Source: Paenibacillus physcomitrellae (GTDB lineage Bacteria; Bacillota; Bacilli; Paenibacillales; Paenibacillaceae). From it: a DNA stretch of 64,000 nt. Under the pieces are notes generated by a model that saw nothing but the letters and a program-made list of their open reading frames with translations, had not been told where the DNA came from and ran no database searches. Each line of letters starts with the position of its first letter. The first letter of the stretch is position 1. Shown here in pieces: positions 26,485 through 35,194 of the stretch. The DNA lies in assembly GCF_002240225.1 (NCBI RefSeq), contig NZ_CP022584.1:496001-560000 (forward strand), written 5' to 3'. Made by a program: the position numbers and the translations under genes.

Positions 26485-26631
26485 TGTTGTTTTGAAGCAC
26501 CAGAAGTGGGTCAAGAAAATGCAAAAAAGAAGCGGGATCGTCCAAGCTTTCCGCAAGATATCAGCGATATAATGCTAATAGACAAACAGGCAGTCTTATC
26601 CAGTTTAGTCAAGCAGGGAGTGGGCAAGAGG

Positions 26632-27912
26632 ATGGAAAGAGCGGAGAAGTTGAAACCGAGGGAAGAGGTAGATCAGACGGGATTTAGAGATCATCCAGGA
26701 TGGAAGGGACAGGGGGAGTGGTCTAAGGGGCAAATGTCAGAGGAAGATCTGTCTCCGATGGCCGGCGGATATGTCTCCGCAACTCCGCTTTCGACGGCGG
26801 CCAACCATATTATGGACCGGCCTGAGCCGTTCACACATACATACAGGACGTATTTCCGTCCCTATCAGAGCGGAAGGCTTGTCATGAGGTTGTGGCACAG
26901 CAATGCTGTAGACTCAACTTGGGATCAAGGACAGCAGGCGGCCGGGGGCGAACCGGGCGGGAAATGGCGGATTGAGTCCGCTTATTTAGGGGACGGCGGT
27001 CTGTTGCCGGACGGCCGTGTTGAGGCCGCTGCCATGATCCGAATGACCTTCGGGGGAGCCGAATTCAAAGAAGTGGAGCCGGGCGAAACCTTCTCCAGCG
27101 ACGAGGCAATCGTTCAGGTGGAGGAGGGGCATTATCTGGTTTTCAGCTGGACGCTTACGGCGGTCGAACCGGGTAAATCGATACCTTACAATGTGGAAGG
27201 GATGCTGGCAACAGCCTATGATGGGCCGGGCAATCTGGCAGGAGAACCAGAGGCTGATGGGCTCACGCTTTCGGAGAATTTGCTGGTGATGCCGAGCTTC
27301 ATCGGTTCTTACCGTCCCGGTGCGAAGAGGATCGTTCTACTCGGGGATTCCATTACCCAGGGCGTACGAACGGTCAAAGACGCTTATGAATATTGGGCCG
27401 CGCGATTCGGCCGCGAATTGGCCGGGGAAGCCGGAGTATGGAATATCGGCTCCGGCTGGGGCAGAGCTTATGACGCAGCCGCTGAAGGAAGCCCTTGGCT
27501 TCATAAGGCACAGTATGCGGATGAACTGCTGATCATGCTCGGGGTCAACGACATCGATATTGGAGAGCGGTCTGCGGAACAACTGCAGGCAGATCTTTTG
27601 GTCATCCTCAGCCGGCTGACGAAAAGGAATCCGCAAATGAGGATTCTGCTGAGTACAATTCCTCCGTTTAATTTTACTGAGAATAGGGAGCGGGTATGGC
27701 GTTTGGTTAACGTGTGGATATTGAGTCAGCTGCCCGAAGGGGCGGAGCGCGTGTTTGCTGTCGGCGACATTTTATCCTGCTCGAAACCGGAGGAACAGCG
27801 GATCAAACCAGAATATATGAGCGATGTTTACGATCCGCATCCCAACGGTCTGGCCGGACGAGCGGTTTCTGATGCGCTGTTGGCCTGGTATAAGAAGCAA
27901 GAACAGCAGTGA
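26632..27912 (+). CDS. SGNH/GDSL-family esterase
   Basis: Predicted hydrolase of about 426 residues without a signal peptide. The C-terminal SGNH domain has all blocks: GDSITQG (Ser nucleophile), GSGWGRA (Gly), LGVNDIDIG (Asn), and DPHPNG (Asp, His). The N-terminal half is a beta-rich domain (PFTHTYRTYFRPYQSGRLVMRLWHSN) found in related two-domain SGNH esterases, which often remove acetyl groups from glycans. The start is uncertain: ATG 26632 has only a distant GGGAG, an earlier frame opening at 26458 overlaps a terminator, and ATG 26734 is also possible. It stands upstream of the ThuA operon. Confidence 0.82.
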   Translation: MERAEKLKPREEVDQTGFRDHPGWKGQGEWSKGQMSEEDLSPMAGGYVSATPLSTAANHIMDRPEPFTHTYRTYFRPYQSGRLVMRLWHSNAVDSTWDQGQQAAGGEPGGKWRIESAYLGDGGLLPDGRVEAAAMIRMTFGGAEFKEVEPGETFSSDEAIVQVEEGHYLVFSWTLTAVEPGKSIPYNVEGMLATAYDGPGNLAGEPEADGLTLSENLLVMPSFIGSYRPGAKRIVLLGDSITQGVRTVKDAYEYWAARFGRELAGEAGVWNIGSGWGRAYDAAAEGSPWLHKAQYADELLIMLGVNDIDIGERSAEQLQADLLVILSRLTKRNPQMRILLSTIPPFNFTENRERVWRLVNVWILSQLPEGAERVFAVGDILSCSKPEEQRIKPEYMSDVYDPHPNGLAGRAVSDALLAWYKKQEQQ

Positions 27913-27988
27913 TGTCCGTTACGTGAATAAGAAAAAAGAATTGAAAAACATCTAATAATTTTGTACCCGAAATAGGCAGGTTTTGGGT

Positions 27989-28014
27989 TATGATAGAAAA
28001 TGAAAGCGTTACCT
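27989..28014 (+). promoter_or_regulatory. -10 box and consensus cre site of the ThuA operon
   Basis: TATGAT (27989-27994) is a likely -10, and TGAAAGCGTTACCT (28001-28014) matches the cre consensus TGWAARCGYTWNCW at all 14 positions. The site would lie over the transcript start. The -35 is not convincing. Confidence 0.8.
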
Positions 28015-28075
28015 AACTTTTTGTTCTTCCGCGAGGAAGAAAAATAATTCGGACAGATGGAGGCGGTTGCCGTTC

Positions 28076-29239
28076 ATGGAGAAAGTCAGAATTGGTATGG
28101 TTGGATATAAATTTATGGGGAAAGCCCACAGCAATGCTTACCGGGCTTTGCCTATGTTTTTTCCTGGCAGCGGGTTGAAACCGGAAATGACGGCCATTTG
28201 CGGCCGCGATCCTGAGGCTGTGCAGGAGGCGGCAGACCGCTTCGGATGGAGTGGAGCTGTAACGGATTGGCGCAAGCTTGTCGGCAGGGAGGATATTGAC
28301 TTAATCGACATCAATGCCCCAAGCGATGCGCACAAGGAAATTGCTTTAGCCGCAGCCGCGGCGGGCAAACATATTTTCTGCGAAAAACCTCTTGCGCTAA
28401 CGCTGGAGGATTCCCGGGAGATGCTGAGAGCCGCCGAGCAGGTCGGAGTCAAGCATATGATCGGGTTCAATTACCGCTTCTCACCGGCGGTGAAGCTGGC
28501 CAAGAAATTGGTGGATTCCGGCCGTCTGGGCCAAATCTACCATTTTCGGGCCTTTTTCCTGCAGGACTGGATTATGGATCCTGAATTCCCGCTGGTCTGG
28601 AGACTGCAAAAGGAAATTGCCGGCTCCGGCTCTCTCGGAGATCTTGGCGCTCATTTGATCGACCTGGCCCATTATTTGGTCGGCGATATGGAAGAAGTGA
28701 TTGGCACCAGCCAAACGTTTATCAAAGAACGGCCGCTGGCGGACAACATGACCGGACTAACAGCCAAAGGTAGCAGCGGAGGGCCTATGGGCAAGGTGAC
28801 CGTGGATGATGCCACTACGTTCCTGACCCGGTTCGAGAACGGTGCGCTGGGTTTGTTTGAAGCAACCCGGTTTGCGGCGGGCCACCGCAGCACCAACTCG
28901 TTTGAAATCAACGGCAGCAAAGGGAGTGTCCGCTTCGATTTCGAGCGGATGAACGAGCTGGAGGTTTATTTTACCGATGATGCAGAGGATGTGCAGGGCT
29001 TCCGCCGGGTTCTGGCTACGGATGCCGCACACGAGTATGCGGAGGCTTGGTGGCCGGCCGGTCATACGATCGGCTTCGAGCATACTTTCACGCACGAAAT
29101 GCTGGAGCTGATGCAGGCGATTCAGGAAGACCGTCAGCCATCTCCAAATTTCCATGACGGTGTGAAATGTCAAGCAGTGCTGGAAGCCGTGGAGCGTTCG
29201 GTTGACGAGCGCCGGTGGGTAAAACTTAAAGAAATGTAA
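28076..29239 (+). CDS. Gfo/Idh/MocA-family oxidoreductase
   Basis: Predicted 387-residue NAD(P)-dependent sugar dehydrogenase. The Rossmann start is VRIGMVGYKFMGKAHSNAY, the catalytic lysine lies in HIFCEKPLA, and the substrate domain includes GSLGDLGAHLIDLAHYLVGD. The family oxidises or reduces sugars, often to 3-keto derivatives. I chose ATG 28076 (GGAGG at 28059-28063, spacer 12) over a TTG nine bases earlier with a spacer of only 3. It is the first gene of a cre-controlled operon with a ThuA-like gene and a second Gfo/Idh/MocA gene. The exact sugar is unknown. Confidence 0.9.
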   Translation: MEKVRIGMVGYKFMGKAHSNAYRALPMFFPGSGLKPEMTAICGRDPEAVQEAADRFGWSGAVTDWRKLVGREDIDLIDINAPSDAHKEIALAAAAAGKHIFCEKPLALTLEDSREMLRAAEQVGVKHMIGFNYRFSPAVKLAKKLVDSGRLGQIYHFRAFFLQDWIMDPEFPLVWRLQKEIAGSGSLGDLGAHLIDLAHYLVGDMEEVIGTSQTFIKERPLADNMTGLTAKGSSGGPMGKVTVDDATTFLTRFENGALGLFEATRFAAGHRSTNSFEINGSKGSVRFDFERMNELEVYFTDDAEDVQGFRRVLATDAAHEYAEAWWPAGHTIGFEHTFTHEMLELMQAIQEDRQPSPNFHDGVKCQAVLEAVERSVDERRWVKLKEM

Positions 29240-29298
29240 CAACAGCAGCTGAAAATCGATCGACCATAAATCCATTCATTCAAGGAGTGAGAGCCAGC

Positions 29299-30039
29299 AT
29301 GAAAGCATTAATCGTATGGGGCGGCTGGGACGGCCATGAGCCGGAGCAGGTGGCTGCTATTTTTAAACGGATTCTGGAGGCAGAAGGGTTTGAAGTAGAG
29401 GTTTCAGACAAGCTGGAGGCTTATGCAGACAAAGAAAAGCTGCTTGGGCTTGATTTGATCGTTCCGGTCTGGACGATGGGGGAACTGAGCAGCGAGCTTA
29501 CGCAAAATGTGCTGGCCGCTGTTCAGCAGGGTACCGGAATAGCCGGCTGCCATGGCGGAATGGGCGACTCCTTCCGGACAAATGTTGACTGGCAGTTCAT
29601 GGTCGGCGGTCAGTGGGTGGCTCACCCCGGAAATGACGGCGTTGAATATACCGTAAATATCGTGAACCGCGAGACGGACAGCGAACCGCTGCTTGGCGGT
29701 CTTGAGGATTTTAAAGTGAAAAGCGAGCAGTATTATATGCATGTAGACCCGGTAGTGCAGGTGCATGCAACGACCCGTTTCCCGGTAGTTCCCGGTCCAC
29801 ATGACACGAACCCGCCGGTCGACATGCCGGTAGTTTGGACCAAAACTTGGGGTAAAGGCCGCGTATTCTATAATTCGCTGGGTCATCATGCGGATATCGT
29901 CGACATGCCTGAGGTTACGGAAATGATGCGCCGGGGATTTCTGTGGGCAGCGGCCGGAAAACAGCGGGCTGCAGCAGAAGGTGACCAGGCTAATAATACA
30001 AGTGTCTACAGCGGCATGCAGGACAACCAATACGAGTAG
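29299..30039 (+). CDS. ThuA-like domain protein
   Basis: Predicted 246-residue cytosolic protein with a class I glutamine amidotransferase-like fold. The segments KALIVWGGWDGHEPEQVAAIF, GTGIAGCHGGMGDSF, the GGQWVAHPG block and GRVFYNSLGHHADI are the ThuA signature. ThuA proteins act in trehalose and related disaccharide use next to ThuB-type dehydrogenases; a role in keto-sugar conversion is known for some. ATG 29299 follows AAGGAGTGA. It lies 59 bases after one Gfo/Idh/MocA gene and 18 bases before another. Confidence 0.9.
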   Translation: MKALIVWGGWDGHEPEQVAAIFKRILEAEGFEVEVSDKLEAYADKEKLLGLDLIVPVWTMGELSSELTQNVLAAVQQGTGIAGCHGGMGDSFRTNVDWQFMVGGQWVAHPGNDGVEYTVNIVNRETDSEPLLGGLEDFKVKSEQYYMHVDPVVQVHATTRFPVVPGPHDTNPPVDMPVVWTKTWGKGRVFYNSLGHHADIVDMPEVTEMMRRGFLWAAAGKQRAAAEGDQANNTSVYSGMQDNQYE

Positions 30040-30057
30040 CGAATGGGGGAGAACCGG

Positions 30058-31173
30058 TTGAAACCAGTGAAGGTTGGTATTATCGGATGCGGAAAAATCA
30101 GTGGGATTTATATGGAGAACTGCAAGAAGTTTGAGAATCTGGACCTGATCGCCTGTGCCGATCTCGATCGCACGCAGGCTGAAAGCAAAGCGGCAGAATA
30201 TGGCATTCCCCGGGTCTACAGCCCGGAAGAGCTGCTGAACGATCCGGAAATTGAGCTTGTCATCAATCTGACGATTCCGGCGGCTCATGCTTCCGTTTGT
30301 CTGCAGGCTTTGGAGGCCGGCAAACATGTCTATGTGGAGAAGCCGCTGGCGGTTACCCGCGAACAGGGACAGGAAGTGCTGCGGACGGCCAGGGAAAAGG
30401 GGCTGCTCGTTGGCTGTGCGCCTGAAACGTTCTATGGAGCGGGAATTCAAACCAGCCTCCAGCTGGTTCAAAGCGGCGTGATCGGGCGTCCGGTTGCCGC
30501 TTCAGCCTTTATGATGAGCGGCGGTCATGAATCCTGGCATCCAAGCCCGGAATTCTATTATGCTAAAGGCGGCGGACCTATGTTTGATATGGGGCCGTAT
30601 TATTTGACAGCGCTGGTGCAGCTGCTGGGACCGATCAAACGGATTACCGGTATTACCGGCAAAGCGCTTGAGGAAAGAGTGATCACAAGCAGCCCCAAAG
30701 CCGGCCAGAAAATCAAGGTCGAAATTCCGACACATGTGGCCGGGGTGCTGGAATTCCAGAAGGGAGCCATTGCGACGCTCGTTACAAGCTTCGACGTCTT
30801 TGGGGGAAGCACGCTGCCGCCGATTGAAATTTACGGAACGCTTGGCACGCTGAAGGTGCCGGACCCGAATAATTTCGGCGGGAAAGCGGAATACAAGCTG
30901 GCCGGCCAATCCGAATGGATTGAGCAGCCGCTCCTCCCTGGCTTCAGCGAAAATGCCCGGGGCATCGCCGCCGCCGATATGGCGGATGCAATTCGCAGCG
31001 GACGCCGTCACCGGGCGACAGGCGATCTGGCCTACCATGTGCTGGAAGCCATGTGGGCTTTCCATGACGCCTCCGACGAGCAGGGACACTACACGATGCA
31101 AAGCACGTGTGAGGTTCCGGCTCCTCTGGAGGAAGGGGAGAAGGCTTTTTCGCTTAAGGATGGAGTTTCCTGA
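30058..31173 (+). CDS. Gfo/Idh/MocA-family oxidoreductase (second)
   Basis: Predicted 371-residue sugar dehydrogenase with VGIIGCGKISGIYMENC (nucleotide fold) and YVEKPLAVT (catalytic Lys). It is clearly a different subgroup from the first gene of the operon. I chose TTG 30058 because GGGGGAG (30045-30051) gives a 6-base spacer; the in-frame ATG at 30043 overlaps that site. With the ThuA gene this looks like a ThuA/ThuB-style module, perhaps with two dehydrogenases making and reducing a keto-glycoside. A strong terminator follows. Confidence 0.9.
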   Translation: MKPVKVGIIGCGKISGIYMENCKKFENLDLIACADLDRTQAESKAAEYGIPRVYSPEELLNDPEIELVINLTIPAAHASVCLQALEAGKHVYVEKPLAVTREQGQEVLRTAREKGLLVGCAPETFYGAGIQTSLQLVQSGVIGRPVAASAFMMSGGHESWHPSPEFYYAKGGGPMFDMGPYYLTALVQLLGPIKRITGITGKALEERVITSSPKAGQKIKVEIPTHVAGVLEFQKGAIATLVTSFDVFGGSTLPPIEIYGTLGTLKVPDPNNFGGKAEYKLAGQSEWIEQPLLPGFSENARGIAAADMADAIRSGRRHRATGDLAYHVLEAMWAFHDASDEQGHYTMQSTCEVPAPLEEGEKAFSLKDGVS

Positions 31174-31228
31174 TTGGCTCTCTGATTCTCTTTCCGGATT
31201 CACCTTCATAAAAATGATTTACATCATC

Positions 31229-31257
31229 GCCATCTCCTTCCCGGGGATGGCTTTTTT
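31229..31257 (+). terminator. Rho-independent terminator
   Basis: GCCATCTCC pairs with GGGGATGGC (one G-T) around TTCCC, followed by TTTTTT. Confidence 0.9.
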
Positions 31258-31285
31258 GGTTCGCAGCCCCTCCCAAGGAAAAGCA

Positions 31286-31348
31286 TTGACAATTAAGGCT
31301 GAGAACGATTATCATTCGAATAACCCTGATTGTTGAGAATCATTATCA
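31286..31348 (+). promoter_or_regulatory. Promoter with two Fur boxes
   Basis: TTGACA (31286-31291), 18 bases, TATCAT (31310-31315). Fur box 1 TGAGAACGATTATCA (31300-31314) covers the -10; Fur box 2 TGAGAATCATTATCA (31334-31348) differs from TGATAATNATTATCA at one position and lies downstream of the start. Iron-dependent repression of the AraC-type regulator is expected. Confidence 0.88.
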
Positions 31349-31396
31349 TTTGTTGATCAGGAATTGGAAATACAGCTTTTTATGGGGGGAATAGTA

Positions 31397-33037
31397 GTGG
31401 GCGCTCATTATAAAATAACCCCGGACCATCTGATCTTTCGCCTGCATGACATTTCATGGATTCATGATGTCACTGACTGGGAAGAGGCCCGGCTGGTTTG
31501 CGATACTTTTGTTCTGTTTGCCGTCGTTAAAGGAAACGGACGTTTAGTCATAGATGAAGAAGAAATTCAATTGGGACCTGAACAGGTCTATTTTTGTTCT
31601 CCAAATCAAGTTTACGGAGTCTATGAGCCGCTTCCCCGGCAGCTGTGCATGTATGTTCTCCGGTTTAGCGTGTATGAGATCCCAGCAAGTCCGCAGGTTT
31701 CGCCTCGATGGATAGAAGACATAGCCGAATTTCCTTTGAAACATCCGTTAAGTCTTAAAGATAAAGGTATGCTGTCATCGCTTTTTGGCATGATTGCGGC
31801 TCAGACCGCGTCCGAAACCCCGCTGGGACGTTTTGAAGCTCAACTTCTGTTCCAAACCTTGATCGGCAAACTTCTGAAGCAGCAGGAATACAAACAGGCG
31901 GCTTTCTCCGGTTCAGCGCTTCAGGCAGCCAAATTACATATTGAAAGCAGCTTCCGCTCTAATTTGAAGATTGAACAACTGGCCCAAATCGCCAATTTGA
32001 GTCCCAATTATTTCGTGGATCAATTCAAGAAAACATTTGGAATCAGCGCAATGGATTTCCTGACGTCGATTCGAATGAAGACAGCCAAACAATTGATGGC
32101 CAAAGCAGCGGTACATCCCCGGAAGATGAAGGAAATAGCGGCCGAGGTTGGCATACAGGATGAATTCTATTTCAGCCGTAAGTTCAAGAAGTTTACCGGA
32201 ATGAGTCCCAGTCAGTATGTCAAAAGCCGCCGCCGCAAAATTGCCGTATACCATGCGCCATTAACCGGCTATTTGCTGGCCCTGCAAATTCTGCCTTACG
32301 CTGCACCCCTGCATCCAAAGTGGACGGCTTATTATTATGAGTTTATCAGGGACGATATTGCCGTTCCCCTCAGCGCTTACCGGAACAACCGGCATTGGGA
32401 GATGAATCTGGACATGCTGGAAGCGGAAGCGCCGGATCTGATTGTGCTCAAAGACGAAATTTCAGCAGAAGAGAAAAAACGGTTGGAACGTCTGGCCCCT
32501 CTGGCCTTTGTCTCTTGGGGAACCGGAGAATGGAGAACCCAGTTCCGGAAGCTGGCAGAGCAACTTGGCGAGCACATGGAAGCAGAGCAGTGGCTTGACG
32601 GTTATCAAGGGAAGGTTGAGTTGTCCAGCAAGAGACTTAAGGGCTCCATGCAGGGAGGGAAGCTGCTTATACTCCGCATTTTCGGCTCGGAAATCCGTGC
32701 CTACAGCAACCGGACTATCGCCGAAGTTTTATATGGCGACTTGCAGATTCCAAGGGCTTATCCGGCGGACAAGCCTGTTTACGATGAACTCGTTACGCTT
32801 GAGCAACTGCATGATACCAACCCCTCACACATCCTGCTGCTGATCAGACAGGAAACAGACACTTTGGCTTACTGGTCGGAGCTTCAGCATACGATGGCCT
32901 GGCAGGAGCTTGCAGCGGTCCAGAAACATCAGGTTTACCCGCTGGCTTCCGATCCGTGGTTCGAGTATTCGCCTGCTGCGCATGAACGGGTTATTGACCT
33001 CATGGTAGAGCTGCTATCAGAGGATTGTACAAATTAA
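31397..33037 (+). CDS. AraC-type regulator with siderophore-binding-protein domain (Btr-like)
   Basis: Predicted 546-residue cytosolic regulator. An N-terminal cupin-like part (1-150, ending near MYVLRFSVYEI) is followed by an AraC double helix-turn-helix (about 178-277: FRSNLKIEQLAQIANLSPNYF, MKEIAAEVGIQDEFYFSRKF). A C-terminal domain is of the Fe-siderophore binding type (KIAVYHAPLTGYLLALQILP onward, no export signal). This is the layout of B. subtilis Btr, which senses the ferri-siderophore and activates feuABC-ybbA. I chose GTG 31397 with GGGGGGA (31384-31390). Two Fur boxes precede it, and the transporter genes follow in the same direction. Confidence 0.9.
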   Translation: MGAHYKITPDHLIFRLHDISWIHDVTDWEEARLVCDTFVLFAVVKGNGRLVIDEEEIQLGPEQVYFCSPNQVYGVYEPLPRQLCMYVLRFSVYEIPASPQVSPRWIEDIAEFPLKHPLSLKDKGMLSSLFGMIAAQTASETPLGRFEAQLLFQTLIGKLLKQQEYKQAAFSGSALQAAKLHIESSFRSNLKIEQLAQIANLSPNYFVDQFKKTFGISAMDFLTSIRMKTAKQLMAKAAVHPRKMKEIAAEVGIQDEFYFSRKFKKFTGMSPSQYVKSRRRKIAVYHAPLTGYLLALQILPYAAPLHPKWTAYYYEFIRDDIAVPLSAYRNNRHWEMNLDMLEAEAPDLIVLKDEISAEEKKRLERLAPLAFVSWGTGEWRTQFRKLAEQLGEHMEAEQWLDGYQGKVELSSKRLKGSMQGGKLLILRIFGSEIRAYSNRTIAEVLYGDLQIPRAYPADKPVYDELVTLEQLHDTNPSHILLLIRQETDTLAYWSELQHTMAWQELAAVQKHQVYPLASDPWFEYSPAAHERVIDLMVELLSEDCTN

Positions 33038-33082
33038 GCCCGGGATTTGGTACATGGACGCATAAAAAGGAGAAGGCTAATA

Positions 33083-33097
33083 TGATAATGAGAATCA
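33083..33097. promoter_or_regulatory. Fur box before the binding-protein gene
   Basis: TGATAATGAGAATCA matches TGATAATNATTATCA at 12 of 14 defined positions, 30 bases before the ATG. It suggests a second, internal iron-regulated promoter. Confidence 0.75.
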
Positions 33098-33126
33098 ATT
33101 TCAATTACAGAGAAAGGGGATTATTC

Positions 33127-34170
33127 ATGTTATCTATGCCTGTCTTCAAAAAAATATCCTGCCTTGTTATTACCGGGACAGCGGTGTTATCCTTGGCCGC
33201 TTGCGGCTCAAGCCAAACAAGTTCACCCAACGGGAACTCGTCATCTTCGGCGCTCCAAGCTGAGAATGCCGCTGCCGGCACTGCCTCAAGCGAAAGCCCG
33301 GCGGCTTCCGAGCCGGCAAATACGTCAAACCGAACCCTCCAATATCTGGACCAAACGTACACCATACCCGCTCAAACGGACAAACTGGTCATTACCGGAA
33401 GTCTGGAAGCGATGGAGGATGCGCTGGTGCTCGGGGTTAATCCGGCCGGAGCCATTTCAGTGGGAGGCAAATTCCCGGCAATGTTTAAGGATATTACGGC
33501 GAACACCGAGTCTGCAGGCGAGAAGACGCAGCCTGATTTTGAAACCATTGTCAAGCTGAAGCCGGATGTTATTCTCGGAACGGCCAAATTTCCGGCAGAA
33601 GTCAGCGATAAGCTCCAGAAGATCGCAACGATGATCCCCGTTTCTCAATTAGCTTCGGACTGGGAGGCTAACCTTAAGCTCCTGGCTGAATTGTCGGGCA
33701 AGCAGGACAAAGCGGATCAAATTATTAAGCAGTATAAAGAGGACGTTCAAGCCGCGAAAACCGAACTCGGCGCCAAGCTGCAGGACAAAAAAGTCGTGGC
33801 GATCCGCATTCGTGCAGGCAATATTATGGTATACCGCGATGATGTCTTTTTTAATCCTACCTTGTACGGGGATTTGGGACTGGCCGTCCCGGCTGAAATC
33901 AAGGCGGCCAAAACCCAGGAAACGGTATCCCTGGAGAAATTCAGCGAGATCAATCCGGACTACGTATTCATCCAATTCTCCGAAGATGAGAACAAGGATA
34001 AACCCCAAGCGCTTGCGGAACTGGAAAACAATCCGATTTGGCGCAGCATCAGCGCTGTAAAATCTGATCACGTATACGTCAACGTAGTGGACCCGCTGGC
34101 GCAGGGCGGCACGGCCTGGAGTAAAACCCGGTTCCTGAAGGCAGCTGTGGAGAAGCTGTCTGCCGATTGA
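33127..34170 (+). CDS. Fe-siderophore ABC transporter substrate-binding lipoprotein
   Basis: Predicted 347-residue lipoprotein of the FeuA/FepB class. The signal VITGTAVLSLAACGSS has a clear lipobox (LAAC), followed by a Ser/Ala-rich linker and a two-lobed binding domain (LQYLDQTYTIPAQTDKLVIT; FETIVKLKPDVILG; NPDYVFIQFSEDE). ATG 33127 follows AAAGGGGA; an upstream in-frame opening runs through the Fur box and lacks a signal peptide, so it is rejected. Two permease genes follow closely. The ligand is probably a catecholate or similar siderophore, judged only from the Btr and esterase neighbours. Confidence 0.92.
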   Translation: MLSMPVFKKISCLVITGTAVLSLAACGSSQTSSPNGNSSSSALQAENAAAGTASSESPAASEPANTSNRTLQYLDQTYTIPAQTDKLVITGSLEAMEDALVLGVNPAGAISVGGKFPAMFKDITANTESAGEKTQPDFETIVKLKPDVILGTAKFPAEVSDKLQKIATMIPVSQLASDWEANLKLLAELSGKQDKADQIIKQYKEDVQAAKTELGAKLQDKKVVAIRIRAGNIMVYRDDVFFNPTLYGDLGLAVPAEIKAAKTQETVSLEKFSEINPDYVFIQFSEDENKDKPQALAELENNPIWRSISAVKSDHVYVNVVDPLAQGGTAWSKTRFLKAAVEKLSAD

Positions 34171-34186
34171 TTCGGAGGGAGGCCTT

Positions 34187-35194
34187 ATGAGAAGCAAAGC
34201 ATCGCTGCCAGTCGTTATCCTTATGGCTTCCCCTGTGGTTATGATTCTGGTTATTGTTCTATCGGTTATGCTCGGGGCCAAGCACATTCCAGCTATGACC
34301 GTCTGGGACAGCTTCTTTCATTTTGATGGGTCAAATGTCGATCATCAAATCATTTTTCACTCCAGACTCCCGAGAGCCGTCGGCGCCTTATTGATCGGAG
34401 CCTTTCTGGCGGTATCGGGAGCCGTGATGCAGGGGATGACCCGAAATTACCTGGCTTCACCCTCCATTATGGGCGTATCCGACGGGTCGGTCCTGGCCGT
34501 TACCCTATGTATGATAGGCCTGCCCGGCTTATCTTCCATGGGAGTGATCGGTTATTCTATGTTAGGTTCTGCTACGGCGGTCTGTATCGTTTTTGGCGCT
34601 GCTGCTTTGCTGCCGGACGGGTTAAGCCCGGTCAAGCTGGCTATTCTTGGTACCCTGATCGGAACCTTCATGAGCAGCCTGGCCGCAGCCGCAGCTTCTT
34701 ATTTCCAGCTGTCGCAGCAAGTCAGCTTTTGGTACAACGCAAGACTTCATCAGCTGGACCCGCATCTGATCAAACTGAGTATCCCATTTGCGGTTCTTGG
34801 CCTCTCGATTGCTTTCTCGGTTTCCAAATCCGTGACGGTGTTGTCGCTTGGAGAAGAGGTTGCAGCCGGGCTGGGGCAGCGGACGTTATGGGTCAAAGGG
34901 ATGGCCACCTTGTCAGTGATCATCCTGACCGGAATTTCGGTGGCTTTGGCCGGCAACATCGGTTTTGTGGGTCTGATTATTCCCCATATCACCCGTTATT
35001 TGGTCGGAGTGGACTATAGATGGATTGTTCCTTGCTCGGGAGTGCTTGGCGGAATCTTTCTGACGGCCTGTGATGTGGTCAGCCGTTTCGCCAATTACCC
35101 GTTTGAAACGCCGATCGGGGTCATTACCGCGATCATCGGGGTTCCGTATTTTCTGTATCTAATCAGAAGCAAAGGAGCAGGAAAACATGCGTAA
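34187..35194 (+). CDS. FecCD-family siderophore permease
   Basis: Predicted 335-residue inner-membrane permease with about nine to ten helices. LPRAVGALLIGAFLAVSGAVMQGMTRNYLASPSIMG is the family signature, together with NIGFVGLIIPHITRYLVG near the coupling helix. It forms a heterodimer with the next gene. GGAGG precedes the ATG. The following gene starts 8 bases inside it. No ATPase gene is found in the cluster; in B. subtilis the matching Feu system uses the distant ATPase YusV. Confidence 0.95.
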   Translation: MRSKASLPVVILMASPVVMILVIVLSVMLGAKHIPAMTVWDSFFHFDGSNVDHQIIFHSRLPRAVGALLIGAFLAVSGAVMQGMTRNYLASPSIMGVSDGSVLAVTLCMIGLPGLSSMGVIGYSMLGSATAVCIVFGAAALLPDGLSPVKLAILGTLIGTFMSSLAAAAASYFQLSQQVSFWYNARLHQLDPHLIKLSIPFAVLGLSIAFSVSKSVTVLSLGEEVAAGLGQRTLWVKGMATLSVIILTGISVALAGNIGFVGLIIPHITRYLVGVDYRWIVPCSGVLGGIFLTACDVVSRFANYPFETPIGVITAIIGVPYFLYLIRSKGAGKHA

